Shown: piece after piece, positions 16,468 through 23,822 of the stretch
Layout of the letters: every line of letters starts with the position of its first letter
Position numbering within the stretch: position 1 is the first letter of the stretch
Assembly: GCA_002311635.1 (NCBI GenBank)
Contig: DBZJ01000010.1
Span: 414-38,828, forward strand
Length of the DNA stretch: 38,415 nucleotides
DNA from: Syntrophaceae bacterium UBA1163
Lineage (GTDB): Bacteria; Desulfobacterota; BSN033; UBA1163
Direction of reading: 5' to 3'
Translations under genes and position numbers: made by a program
Notes under the pieces: model-generated
What the model saw: the letters and a program-made list of their open reading frames with translations, nothing else
Database searches by the model: none
What the model was told of the DNA's origin: nothing

Positions 16468-17757
16468 TTAGGAGCTCAACTTATCAACCCCCGTGGCTGG
16501 TTTTAAGAAGGGTAGCTTGTATTTCCATTGCTCTATCCCCCTTACCACGAGCAAACTAAATAGAACAAACGGGCCAACGGATGGGAGGTAAAGTCTATGC
16601 TCATACACCATCTCCAGAGGAAAGATCGACGACTCGATCACCAAATTTCCAAAATACCACAGGATACAGAACGAGAGCACGGGTCTCTTTTTGGCGGTCC
16701 AAATACTGTACCCGATAAGCCCCGCGATGATCAAAATGGAGATCAGGGTGGTCGGAGGATCAAGAACCGTTTTGGAAACGGGGAAATCGTAATCCAGATT
16801 GAGACGAGACGGATAGGGAAACACAAGGAGAGTCAAATAGTAAAGGACAACGCGAGATTGAGTGAGAACTCTCTCCCCCATGGTAACAGGGGAAGGTAAC
16901 GAGGCCCGATATTCATAACCTTCTTTGATCACCTGTATATATCGCTCCCCCCAGATAATAAACCCAAAGACTCCGAGGACGAGGAGAGCGCCGAGGAGAA
17001 CGAACAGGAAATTTTTCCCCCTGAGGCTCACGTCAAAATTCTGGAAAAAATAGAACTCATAGATGGCGACGAAGAGAGGGAGAATGGCGACATTCTCTTT
17101 TGAGAAAACCCCCAAGAGATAAGTCAGTACCATTCCTCCAAAGTAAAAAATCCGGGGCCGGCCGGTGGAGAGTCTGCCCTTTATGTAGAGGACCATGGAG
17201 AGGAGATAGAACATCCCGGCCATGCTGGCCATCCTTTGGACGATGTAGGTGACCGACTGAGTCTGGATGGGATGGGAGATGAAGATCAAACTTGAAAAGA
17301 GAGCCACTTTATACGAAATGGGCCCATATTTTTCTTTCAAGGAAGGGAGGTTGAATGTCAGGAGAAGGAACCAGTATAAGAAGACCCCTGAGCCGATGTG
17401 AATGAGAAAATTCACCAGATGGTAACCAAACACATTGACCCCTCCAAAACGGTAATTCAGCGCAAGCGTAAAATATGAAAAAACGCGGATGGAATCTTTA
17501 TAGGTGTTCTTGACTAATTGCTCCACCCGTTCCCAGGTAAAGACCTTGATCTGGACATTGGGATTTTGTGTGATATTGAGCCGGTCGTCAAACTGGAAGG
17601 GGACATGAAAGGTGTTGGAATAGGCTACCAGAGCCACCCCAGCAATCAGCGCAATGGCGAAGAGGTGGTGAAACGGAAAAGATCGCCCTTTGGGTTGGGA
17701 TGGCACGGGAATTTTTTCCCCCTTATCCAATTTTCCCTTCTTTTTCCGTCTGGACAT
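16468..17757 (-). CDS. GT-C type polytopic membrane protein (TMTC-like, TPR domain split off)
   Basis: 429 residues with about ten transmembrane helices. The first extracytoplasmic loop carries FQFDDRLNITQNPNVQ, a paired-acidic motif expected of GT-C dolichyl/polyprenyl-phosphate-sugar transferases. GYHLVNFLIHIGSG, SLIFISHPIQTQSVTYIVQR, GVFSKENVAILPLFVAIYE and MVYEHRLYLPSVGPF match the TMTC-like bacterial family in which the membrane domain is normally followed in the same chain by TPRs. Here the chain stops before the final helix, which begins the next gene. ATG at 17755-17757 has GAGGG six bases upstream. It overlaps the end of the UPF0104 gene by 35 bases. Probable role: protein O-glycosylation or glycan assembly in the periplasm (inference). 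Confidence 0.75.
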   Translation of the reverse strand: MSRRKKKGKLDKGEKIPVPSQPKGRSFPFHHLFAIALIAGVALVAYSNTFHVPFQFDDRLNITQNPNVQIKVFTWERVEQLVKNTYKDSIRVFSYFTLALNYRFGGVNVFGYHLVNFLIHIGSGVFLYWFLLLTFNLPSLKEKYGPISYKVALFSSLIFISHPIQTQSVTYIVQRMASMAGMFYLLSMVLYIKGRLSTGRPRIFYFGGMVLTYLLGVFSKENVAILPLFVAIYEFYFFQNFDVSLRGKNFLFVLLGALLVLGVFGFIIWGERYIQVIKEGYEYRASLPSPVTMGERVLTQSRVVLYYLTLLVFPYPSRLNLDYDFPVSKTVLDPPTTLISILIIAGLIGYSIWTAKKRPVLSFCILWYFGNLVIESSIFPLEMVYEHRLYLPSVGPFVLFSLLVVRGIEQWKYKLPFLKPATGVDKLSS

Positions 17758-18715
17758 GTTGTCCCTCTCTTTCCAACCTTCCTTGAAATTGGCTGATCAA
17801 ATATACCATTCCGACCAATCCAATTTCAATAAGGGTCATCCAGATACGACTGAGTATGGAAATAATCACCGCAACGGGAGCCGCCATGATCAACGAGAGA
17901 AGGTAGACCAACGCCCCCTCTCTCACCCCCAATCCAGCGGGAGCGAAGAGCGCGATCAACCCGATGGTGCTTGAAATAGCCAAAGCTCCAGTCAAGAATA
18001 AAATGTACTGCGGCGCCACAGCATAAACAGAGTCAACAAAGAGATAAAAACCGACTCCACCGACCACCCAGGAAACGATGGAAACAAACAATATCCAAAG
18101 AACATCAGAGTAGGAAATGGGCAGAGAGACAGGGTCTCTCTTAAATCGGACAAGGGTCCAGTTTAATATTTTTTGAAGGAAGCGAGGGTGGAGAGAAAGA
18201 AGGCCTAACACGAAAACAAGAATCAGCCACTCGGATTGTCTTCCCGCATAGGACGGCCTGACCTCTTTGAAAAAGACAAGGGCAACTAAAAACATCAGAC
18301 CGGCCGCCACGATCATGGTAACGGTCTCGATAAAAAGGGCGACCGAAATCGTCTTTCTCGATTTCCCTTTGGATTCGTAAAAATGGAAACGACCGAGAAG
18401 AAGCCACACCTTCCCCGGCAGGTATTTACCCAGTTGTGAATAAAACCAGCCTTCCAATGTCTCCCTGGCGGAGAGTGCCATTCTTAATTTCAGGGTGATC
18501 AGGTACCACGCCCAGATTTGAATGAAATAACTCAGAACGAAGAGGAGTGTGGACGAAACGAAAGGAATAGGCCGGAGGGTAAAGGGGGCATCCTTCACCT
18601 GATTCCAATGGTCCCACACCATCTTTCCCAAAAAGACGAAAATGGCGCCGATAACCATCCATCTAAGGATCTGCCTAAAATTGAATCGCCCTGTCACTTT
18701 TTTGTCAACACCCAT
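17723..18715 (-). CDS. UPF0104 / lysylphosphatidylglycerol synthase TM-domain family protein
   Basis: Roughly 330 residues with about eight transmembrane helices. Family hallmarks are GKYLPGKVWLLLGRFHFYE in the first third and LFAPAGLGVREGALVYLLS near the end. Members act as lipid flippases or accessory proteins beside glycosyltransferases. The ATG at 18713-18715 is preferred over an in-frame TTG at 18733. Either overlaps the end of the upstream methyltransferase gene, and neither has a clear SD, consistent with translational coupling. It links the methyltransferases to the GT-C/TPR set in a minus-strand operon. Confidence 0.82.
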   Translation of the reverse strand: MGVDKKVTGRFNFRQILRWMVIGAIFVFLGKMVWDHWNQVKDAPFTLRPIPFVSSTLLFVLSYFIQIWAWYLITLKLRMALSARETLEGWFYSQLGKYLPGKVWLLLGRFHFYESKGKSRKTISVALFIETVTMIVAAGLMFLVALVFFKEVRPSYAGRQSEWLILVFVLGLLSLHPRFLQKILNWTLVRFKRDPVSLPISYSDVLWILFVSIVSWVVGGVGFYLFVDSVYAVAPQYILFLTGALAISSTIGLIALFAPAGLGVREGALVYLLSLIMAAPVAVIISILSRIWMTLIEIGLVGMVYLISQFQGRLEREGQHVQTEKEGKIG

Positions 18716-19446
18716 ATATAGGTTGGAATCCAAGGATAGAGGTGAGGCGCCAATAAACGGATACCTTTGTATAAGAATGACTTCGGAGGAAAAAGGTCGA
18801 TTGCAAAAAACTTTTCCGGGTTTTGAATAACGGGAAGAGTATAATCGCGGACCCGAAATTTCTTAACTAACCTTCTCAGCCCTCGTAAGGGCAGGTGCTC
18901 TTCGTAATAAAAACTACCCTTTCCAGCAATCTTTAAATAGCGATGCGCGATGGGCTTGGGTAAAAAGGACAGAAAAGGAAGACCGTAATGCCCTTCAATA
19001 ATCATGTATTTGTTCCCTGCTGAAAAATAACAAAACCCGTTTTCCTTCAAGACTCTGTAAATTTCATTGATCATCTGTTGTGCATCTGGCACATGCTCGT
19101 AGACATGATTGCATACAATAGCATCTAACGAATTATCATGGAAGGGAAGCGCCATGGAGTCAGCTATTAGAAATTGAACGAAGGCCGATGCAGAATGTTT
19201 TTTGGCATACTCGATCGCCTCTTGATCAATATCCAGGCCAATTGACATCTGGAAATGATTTCCCAGTAGGGAGGTGATAATTCCGCTGGAACATCCTATA
19301 TCGAGACATTTCAAAGATTGCGTCCTGGGATGAAAATCTTGGAGAACACTTATGATTTTTTCGAATTTCTGGGTTCGACCCTCGATATTCTTCAGAGCAG
19401 AATCCCCTCGGGATAAATGGAGTTGATATCCCCTTTTCTCGGCCAT
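18694..19446 (-). CDS. Class I SAM-dependent methyltransferase A
   Basis: 250 residues, Rossmann methyltransferase. Motif I CLDIGCSSGIITSLL (about 48-62), motif II GLDIDQEAIEYAK, motif III FLIADSMALPF and the post-motif VCNHVYEHVPDAQQMINEIYRVLKENG identify a methyltransferase-11-type fold. A C-terminal part rich in aromatic residues (YEEHLPLRGLRRLVKKF) probably binds substrate. The context suggests a sugar, lipid-linked intermediate or polyprenyl compound. ATG at 19444-19446 inside GGCCATG. Its end overlaps the UPF0104 gene. Confidence 0.85.
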   Translation of the reverse strand: MAEKRGYQLHLSRGDSALKNIEGRTQKFEKIISVLQDFHPRTQSLKCLDIGCSSGIITSLLGNHFQMSIGLDIDQEAIEYAKKHSASAFVQFLIADSMALPFHDNSLDAIVCNHVYEHVPDAQQMINEIYRVLKENGFCYFSAGNKYMIIEGHYGLPFLSFLPKPIAHRYLKIAGKGSFYYEEHLPLRGLRRLVKKFRVRDYTLPVIQNPEKFFAIDLFPPKSFLYKGIRLLAPHLYPWIPTYIWVLTKK

Positions 19447-19498
19447 GGTCTTTTTCCTGAATCCCCCATAGGGAAGCTTATTAGGAACGAATTGTCAT

Positions 19499-20251
19499 TT
19501 AAATGGTCTCCCTTAGCCCCGCCTGCAAGGCAGAGTTTGCAGGACGCTTGCCGGTCACGAACAGATAGTCCTTATAGTAAGACATATGTCCTTTCGTTTT
19601 TCTTCTTTTCATTATTTCGTGAACAGCAATTCGATGAAACCATCCCTTCGGAATCATCCCATACCGGATAAGATAAAGAAGCCACCAACGGCCATTTCGA
19701 ATCGGATAATACTTAAGGCACTGCAACTTCGATTCTTTGAAGGCTTGGAGATATTCCTCAACTTTTGGCCTTCTCACCTTTGGATTGTCTGATACCTGCT
19801 CGATAAGGTACGCTATCCCATCTTTTGTTAAAGACTGGGCCAACCTGGAAAGGGTGCTCTTCAATAGTTTCCCCCTGATGATCTGGAGGACACCCACGGA
19901 AAGGATGATATCGAACGGGGTTGGGGTCACCGGAAAATGGACGCCATCATAAACCATGAATTCCACATTCTCGGCTGTCCGATGCTTCTCAGCCAGATCA
20001 ATCATCTCGCGGGTGACCTCCAGACCCACCACTTTCTTTACTTTAGGCGCAATCCAGTACGCAATCCTGCCGCTTCCGCATCCGAAATCCAGAACGACCT
20101 CGTCTCCTTTTAGCTCCAGAACTTCCTCCAATGCGATCTTATGGAGAAGGTCGATATAATAATTCTTGCGGCCCTTCGTATCCGCAGGATCAATGCCTGA
20201 GGCTAAAAATCCCTTCTCGGCCCTTTCCCCCCAATTTATAGTCTCGACCAA
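19499..20251 (-). CDS. Class I SAM-dependent methyltransferase B
   Basis: 250 residues. SAM site VVLDFGCGSGRIAYWIAPKV (about 49-68) with VVGLEVTREMIDLAEKH and FMVYDGVHFPV; then DIILSVGVLQIIRGKLLKSTLSRLAQSL. The N-terminal FLASGIDPADTKGRKNYYIDLLHK is typical of methyltransferases in glycan clusters. The TTG start at 20249-20251 is supported by AAAGGGA just upstream. The last 15 residues or so (RPANSALQAGLRETI) are encoded by a palindrome at 19521-19542, so the natural C-terminus was probably changed by a repeat insertion. The region upstream carries REP-like hairpins and the RAYT gene. Confidence 0.85.
   Translation of the reverse strand: MVETINWGERAEKGFLASGIDPADTKGRKNYYIDLLHKIALEEVLELKGDEVVLDFGCGSGRIAYWIAPKVKKVVGLEVTREMIDLAEKHRTAENVEFMVYDGVHFPVTPTPFDIILSVGVLQIIRGKLLKSTLSRLAQSLTKDGIAYLIEQVSDNPKVRRPKVEEYLQAFKESKLQCLKYYPIRNGRWWLLYLIRYGMIPKGWFHRIAVHEIMKRRKTKGHMSYYKDYLFVTGKRPANSALQAGLRETI
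19521..19542. repeat. CCTGC-type palindrome inside the methyltransferase B 3' end
   Basis: CCTGCAA and TTGCAGG face each other across 8 bases. It is translated as the C-terminal tail of methyltransferase B and resembles the mini-palindromes at 23748-23767 and 37461-37479. Confidence 0.5.
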
Positions 20252-20329
20252 ATCTATCCCTTTCGAATTAATTTTATCATCAAATTTCCCACCCTGGAAT
20301 TTCCAAGTTCTTTACCTAATTCCCAGTGC

Positions 20330-20408
20330 TGTAAGGAAGCCTCTCTGTGCCTGCCTACCTGTAGCCAGAGGTTCCTTGTCTGGACGGCCGCCGAGGGCTA
20401 CCTCTACA
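20330..20408. repeat. REP-like hairpins downstream of the RAYT gene
   Basis: TGTAAGGAAGCCTCTCTG (20330-20347) is followed by the inverse-type CAGAGGTTCCTT, by a GTAG head at 20361 with its hairpin, and by CTAC inverse heads at 20398 and 20404. The first 19 bases match the reverse complement of 21009-21027 at 17 positions, so the RAYT gene is bracketed by inverted copies. Confidence 0.75.
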
Positions 20409-20451
20409 AAAATTTTATAGATGCAAGGGAGCCCTCTGCTCGACGCCCGTA

Positions 20452-20874
20452 CTACATCCATTTATGCCAAGAGTAGGAATAGTCTCTCCAGTTCTCCATC
20501 AACCCTTCCCTCACTGGGTTTGAAACAATATATCCAGCAACTTTCGTGAGGTCTTCATCTTTCCGCAACCCATGGTCATAAAAACTCCTTTGCCACAGTT
20601 TTCCAATCCCTCCTCGAAGCCGTATCAAATGAGTTGTATAACTCTTCCACCGACCAATAAGGTCTATAAGATTTTCTTTAACAGGCGCCAACAAAAGATG
20701 AATATGGTCAGCCATGACACAAACTGCAATGAGATCGGATTTCTTACTTAAATCACCTTCCATTACAGATTGAAAAATGAGCTCGATGACCCATTTCGAC
20801 AACGGAATTTTGTCACAGGTGCAGATGGTAATAGAAAAAGATTGCCCCCTTTCTTGGTATACTTCCCTGTTCAA
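20452..20874 (-). CDS. REP-associated tyrosine transposase (RAYT, IS200-like Y1 family)
   Basis: 140-residue single-strand DNA transposase of the HUH class. The metal-binding HxH lies at His57 and His59 (VMADHIHLLLAP), and the nucleophile is probably Tyr115 in KVAGYIVSNPVREGL. LWQRSFYDHGLRKDEDL is also diagnostic. The C-terminal ENWRDYSYSW completes the family pattern, so it looks intact. The TTG at 20872-20874 is the first in-frame start; no good SD precedes it, so expression may be low. Flanking GTAG-headed hairpins (20330-20408 and 20960-21029) are its probable substrates. It has inserted between methyltransferase B and the FemAB-like gene. Confidence 0.9.
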   Translation of the reverse strand: MNREVYQERGQSFSITICTCDKIPLSKWVIELIFQSVMEGDLSKKSDLIAVCVMADHIHLLLAPVKENLIDLIGRWKSYTTHLIRLRGGIGKLWQRSFYDHGLRKDEDLTKVAGYIVSNPVREGLMENWRDYSYSWHKWM

Positions 20875-20959
20875 ACGAATCGTTTTACGCTAACGAGTCT
20901 GCCCTGACATCTCATAAGCGAAAGAATCCAAGGGGAAGAACTCCCTGCCGGATTAAAAT

Positions 20960-21029
20960 ATTGTATGCGTAGAAGCGGCTCTCTGTGGCCGCCCAAGCAA
21001 GGGAACCCCCAGAGAGGCTTCCCTACAAT
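20960..21029. repeat. REP/BIME-like element upstream of the RAYT gene
   Basis: Bounded by ATTGTA and TACAAT. A GTAG head (20969-20972) precedes the hairpin GCGGCTCTCTGTGGCCGC, and an inverted CTAC (21023-21026) follows the hairpin GGGAA...TTCCC. Two opposed GTAG hairpins make a classic BIME arrangement. The right end lies 6 bases from the FemAB-like stop. Confidence 0.8.
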
Positions 21030-21034
21030 ATCTC

Positions 21035-22033
21035 TCAATGCCAAATGAATTTCAACAACCTGCTCCCCCACCTTGAACCTGCCCATCGTTTGCCCAATTC
21101 CCACATCTTGCACCGAACGGGATGATAATCTTTCACATAGGTATGAAGATCCATCGTTTGCCCTCCCCACTTCTCTTTGAATTGAAGCAATGAGAGGTCT
21201 CCGGGGTCCGATCCCATAAAATCGAAGAATGCATTACCTTTCCCAACTGCCTCTTCTAAAGCAGAATGGATCAACAGTTCATTTGGGCAAAACTTTAGGA
21301 ATTCATATTGAGAACCGTTATGAAAATAATGTGTCGAAGAAGACGAGTAAATGAGCACCACCCCTGCAATTGGCATTCCATTTAGCTCGGCCACCAGGAT
21401 AGCACCAAATCCCTTTTTTGTCGCGAATTCGTCAAGCGCCTCAAACCACCTTAATGGATATTTCGCCATAGCCCTATTCCGTTCCATGGAGGTTAAATAG
21501 AGCTTATAAAATATACGACTATCTTCTTTAGAATCTCCACCCCGAATCGTGATGCCACTCCTCTGGGCCTTTCTAACATCTCGACGAATATTTTTCCTGT
21601 AACCTTCCCAAATCTTCTCTTCATCATACCCTCTCAAATCTAATAGAGTGCATTTGGCAGAGATTGACTTGTAAGACTCCGGGGGACAGGAATCGGAAAA
21701 GGGCGACTCAGTCAAGCGGACCTGATCGATCCCTTTCCTTTTGACCTCCTTCTCTAAGAGTTGCAGAATAGCAGAATAATAAGATTTCTCACCGATCAAA
21801 TGACCATACGGGATAGAGGCATAGAGAATTTTAAAAATCTTAAAGGTGAGCAATACCCCAGGTAAACCGGCAACGATCTCTCCTCCGTCCTTTAGATAAA
21901 AATAGAGGGGTTGTCCTCCCAACCCTTCTTTGAGCACCCGGCTCCAGGCCGACTGGTAAAAGATGAGGTCGGTATGTCGGGATGCAAATTCATCCCACTC
22001 TTTTCCGGGTGATTCGAAAACCTTTAGTTCCAT
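21035..22033 (-). CDS. FemAB-like GNAT-fold aminoacyl/acyltransferase
   Basis: 332 residues of the FemAB/peptidoglycan-bridge superfamily (double GNAT fold). N-terminal WDEFASRHTDLIFYQSAWSRVL, the middle RKNIRRDVRKAQRSGITIR, the acceptor-domain LYLTSMERNRAMAKYPLRWFEAL, and the C-terminal ELLIHSALEEAVGKGNAFFDFMGSDPGDLSLLQFKEKWGG are characteristic. Such proteins in exopolysaccharide clusters are thought to transfer acyl or aminoacyl groups onto glycan or lipid-linked sugars. ATG at 22031-22033, no SD visible; a GTGATTCGTG-type repeat occupies the upstream gap. Confidence 0.82.
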   Translation of the reverse strand: MELKVFESPGKEWDEFASRHTDLIFYQSAWSRVLKEGLGGQPLYFYLKDGGEIVAGLPGVLLTFKIFKILYASIPYGHLIGEKSYYSAILQLLEKEVKRKGIDQVRLTESPFSDSCPPESYKSISAKCTLLDLRGYDEEKIWEGYRKNIRRDVRKAQRSGITIRGGDSKEDSRIFYKLYLTSMERNRAMAKYPLRWFEALDEFATKKGFGAILVAELNGMPIAGVVLIYSSSSTHYFHNGSQYEFLKFCPNELLIHSALEEAVGKGNAFFDFMGSDPGDLSLLQFKEKWGGQTMDLHTYVKDYHPVRCKMWELGKRWAGSRWGSRLLKFIWH

Positions 22034-22049
22034 AGGAGTGCTGGTGTTA

Positions 22050-22174
22050 GTGATTCGTGTTGGTCATTGATGATCAGTTCATTCGACTCACGAATCACGA
22101 CTCACGCCTGCGTGCCCTGCCTTCAGAGAGCGTTTCAACAAAGGCGGGGACTACGGTGTGCAGGCACGAATCAC
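22050..22174. repeat. GTGATTCGTG / CACGAATCAC repeat invading the degT 3' end
   Basis: GTGATTCGTG (22050-22059) is inverted as CACGAATCAC at 22089-22098 and again at 22165-22174. ACGCCTGCGT lies at 22104-22113. The last copy is within the reading frame of the aminotransferase and encodes its final residues. Confidence 0.7.
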
Positions 22175-23302
22175 CATCTTCACTTTCTTCACAATCCACT
22201 CCACATCTTCTCGGTTCATTCGCGGATGAAGCGGAAGGGTCACTTCTCTTCTGCTCACCTCTTCGGTCTTAGGAAACATTCCTCCTCTGAAACCAAATCG
22301 TCTTCGATAGAAAGAAAAGAGGTGTACTGGGGGATAATGAACACTTGTCTGAATTCCAAAATCCTTCAGCCCCTGCATCACCCTGTTTCGATTGATTCGC
22401 GGCGCCACCAGAATCGGAAAGAGATGATAAGAAGGATCCCCTTTAAATTTTGAGAAGGGGATGGAAATGTTATTATCCTCTTCAAGCCCCTCTTGATAGA
22501 TTTCAACCAGCTTCTTTCTTTTTCTATTATTTCCATTCAATTTTTTCAACTGGACCAGTCCCAGAGCGGATTGGATTTCTGTTGTTCGATAGTTATAGCC
22601 GATTCCTTTTATATCGTAAGATGAGAGATGCCCCCGGTACTTATCCCATGAAAGCGCTTCCATCCCGTGAGACCTCATCCTTCGAACTCTCTCTGCCCAT
22701 GTTTTATTCCGGGTTACTACCATCCCGCCTTCGCCGGTGACCAAATTCTTATTGGAAAAAAAACTGAAGCAACCTATATCTCCGACCAATCCGCACTTTC
22801 TGCCCCCAACCTCTGCGCCAGGCGCATGGGCTGCGTCTTCAATCACGTAAAGACTATGCCTTCTGGCTATTCTCAGGACAGCCTTCATCTCGCAGGGATA
22901 GCCTCCGTAATGCATCACCATAATGGCCTTTGTCTTTTCAGTAATCTTTTTTTCAATTTCCTCGGAAGAGATATTGAGATCTTCTTTGCCTACAATATCT
23001 GCAAAGACAGGCTTCGCTCCAACATAAAGAGCCGCGTTGGCTGTGGCGATGAAAGTCAGAGAAGGAAGGATGACCTCATCTCCTTCCCCTAAACCAAGGC
23101 ATGTTAGGGCTAAATGAAGGGCAGCCGTGCCACTCGAAACAGCAATTGCATTACCTCCGCCGAGATATCCGGAAAAAGCCTTCTCAAATCTTTCTGTCAC
23201 GGGACCTGTGGAGAGCCATCTCGAACGCAGGACCCTTAGAACTTCTTGCTCCTCTTCTTTCCCAAAGTCAATATCCGAAAGGGGATATTTCCATTTAATC
23301 AT
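22151..23302 (-). CDS. DegT/DnrJ/EryC1-family PLP sugar aminotransferase
   Basis: Transfers an amino group to a nucleotide-linked keto sugar. About 383 residues from the ATG at 23300-23302. Lys185 in FFSNKNLVTGEGG is the PLP-binding lysine. IEDAAHAPGA, SSGTAALHLAL, LPSLTFIATANA and YNYRTTEIQSALGLVQL complete the family pattern. It lies beside a LegB-like 4,6-dehydratase, its natural substrate supplier. A longer frame begins at 23320 but would translate the CACGGACACG repeat (MADTDT), so the shorter start is preferred; neither has an SD. The last residues, VIRACTP, are encoded by a GTGATTCGTGCC repeat. Confidence 0.93.
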   Translation of the reverse strand: MIKWKYPLSDIDFGKEEEQEVLRVLRSRWLSTGPVTERFEKAFSGYLGGGNAIAVSSGTAALHLALTCLGLGEGDEVILPSLTFIATANAALYVGAKPVFADIVGKEDLNISSEEIEKKITEKTKAIMVMHYGGYPCEMKAVLRIARRHSLYVIEDAAHAPGAEVGGRKCGLVGDIGCFSFFSNKNLVTGEGGMVVTRNKTWAERVRRMRSHGMEALSWDKYRGHLSSYDIKGIGYNYRTTEIQSALGLVQLKKLNGNNRKRKKLVEIYQEGLEEDNNISIPFSKFKGDPSYHLFPILVAPRINRNRVMQGLKDFGIQTSVHYPPVHLFSFYRRRFGFRGGMFPKTEEVSRREVTLPLHPRMNREDVEWIVKKVKMVIRACTP

Positions 23303-23820
23303 CGTGTCCGTGTCCGCCATCCGTGTCCGAATTTATTTATGCCAAGGATTTTGCTAACTTAGTTAGCATCTGACTCACCCGCTCGTATTCGGGCAAAAGA
23401 TTTGTATACTTATTCTCGGAAATATACTTTAAATCCTTAATCAGTAACAATTGATACTTTATTTCGCCTGCCGAACCTTTCGCAATGCTGACGAATTGCC
23501 GATATTCTTTTCGACCTAACCTGTGTGCTCCTTCCATTAGATTCATGGGTACGGAATAAGCCGCTCTCCTCATCTGAGATATAAGTCCGAATTTTTCTTC
23601 TTCGGGGAATGCCTTTGTGGTCTCAAAAATTTCAAGCGCCAACGAATGCGACAGCTTAAATACGTCCAACTCCTCCACGGTTTTCATAATTAATCCCCTT
23701 TCTTGGTTGACAAGTCTGATTTCTCGCAGACACGGATCACGGTCACGCCTGCCTGCCGGTAGGCAGGGACACGTTGTTGATAGTGGTCTTCCGGACACGC
23801 AACACGGTCACGGACACGAT
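23301..23820. mobile_element. Four-helix-bundle cassette, copy 2, bounded by inverted repeats
   Basis: The left arm (23301-23329) and the outer right arm (23792-23820) are inverted repeats matching at 24 of 29 positions. An inner right arm (about 23726-23773) in the same orientation lies 18 bases inside, the same spacing as in copy 1. The inner arm is split by a 20-base palindrome at 23748-23767. The left end overlaps the degT start codon and the right end lies two bases from the dehydratase stop codon. The four-helix-bundle gene is the only gene inside. Confidence 0.62.
23337..23687 (-). CDS. Four-helix-bundle protein (S23/IVP family), copy 2
   Basis: 116 residues, close paralogue of the gene at 12567-12917: both share SHSLALEIFE, SQMRRAAYS, MNLMEG, IAKGSAGE, KYQLLL and YERVSQMLTK. 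Most differences are conservative (Val/Ile, Lys/Arg, Asp/Glu), which suggests selection on the protein. The start is the ATG at 23685-23687 (MKTVEELDV) with a GGGG-containing SD-like stretch upstream. The longer 153-residue frame runs into the repeat arm and the CCTGC palindrome and is not credible. It interrupts a sugar-biosynthesis operon between the aminotransferase and dehydratase genes. Confidence 0.88.
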   Translation of the reverse strand: MKTVEELDVFKLSHSLALEIFETTKAFPEEEKFGLISQMRRAAYSVPMNLMEGAHRLGRKEYRQFVSIAKGSAGEIKYQLLLIKDLKYISENKYTNLLPEYERVSQMLTKLAKSLA

Positions 23821-23822
23821 CT

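Noticed and set aside
20871..21170. Minus-strand ORF upstream of the RAYT gene
   Set aside because: It runs out of frame through the FemAB-like gene and then translates the REP hairpins.
23688..23798. N-terminal extension of the second four-helix-bundle ORF
   Set aside because: The extension is a translation of the repeat arm and mini-palindrome; homology begins at MKTVEELDV.
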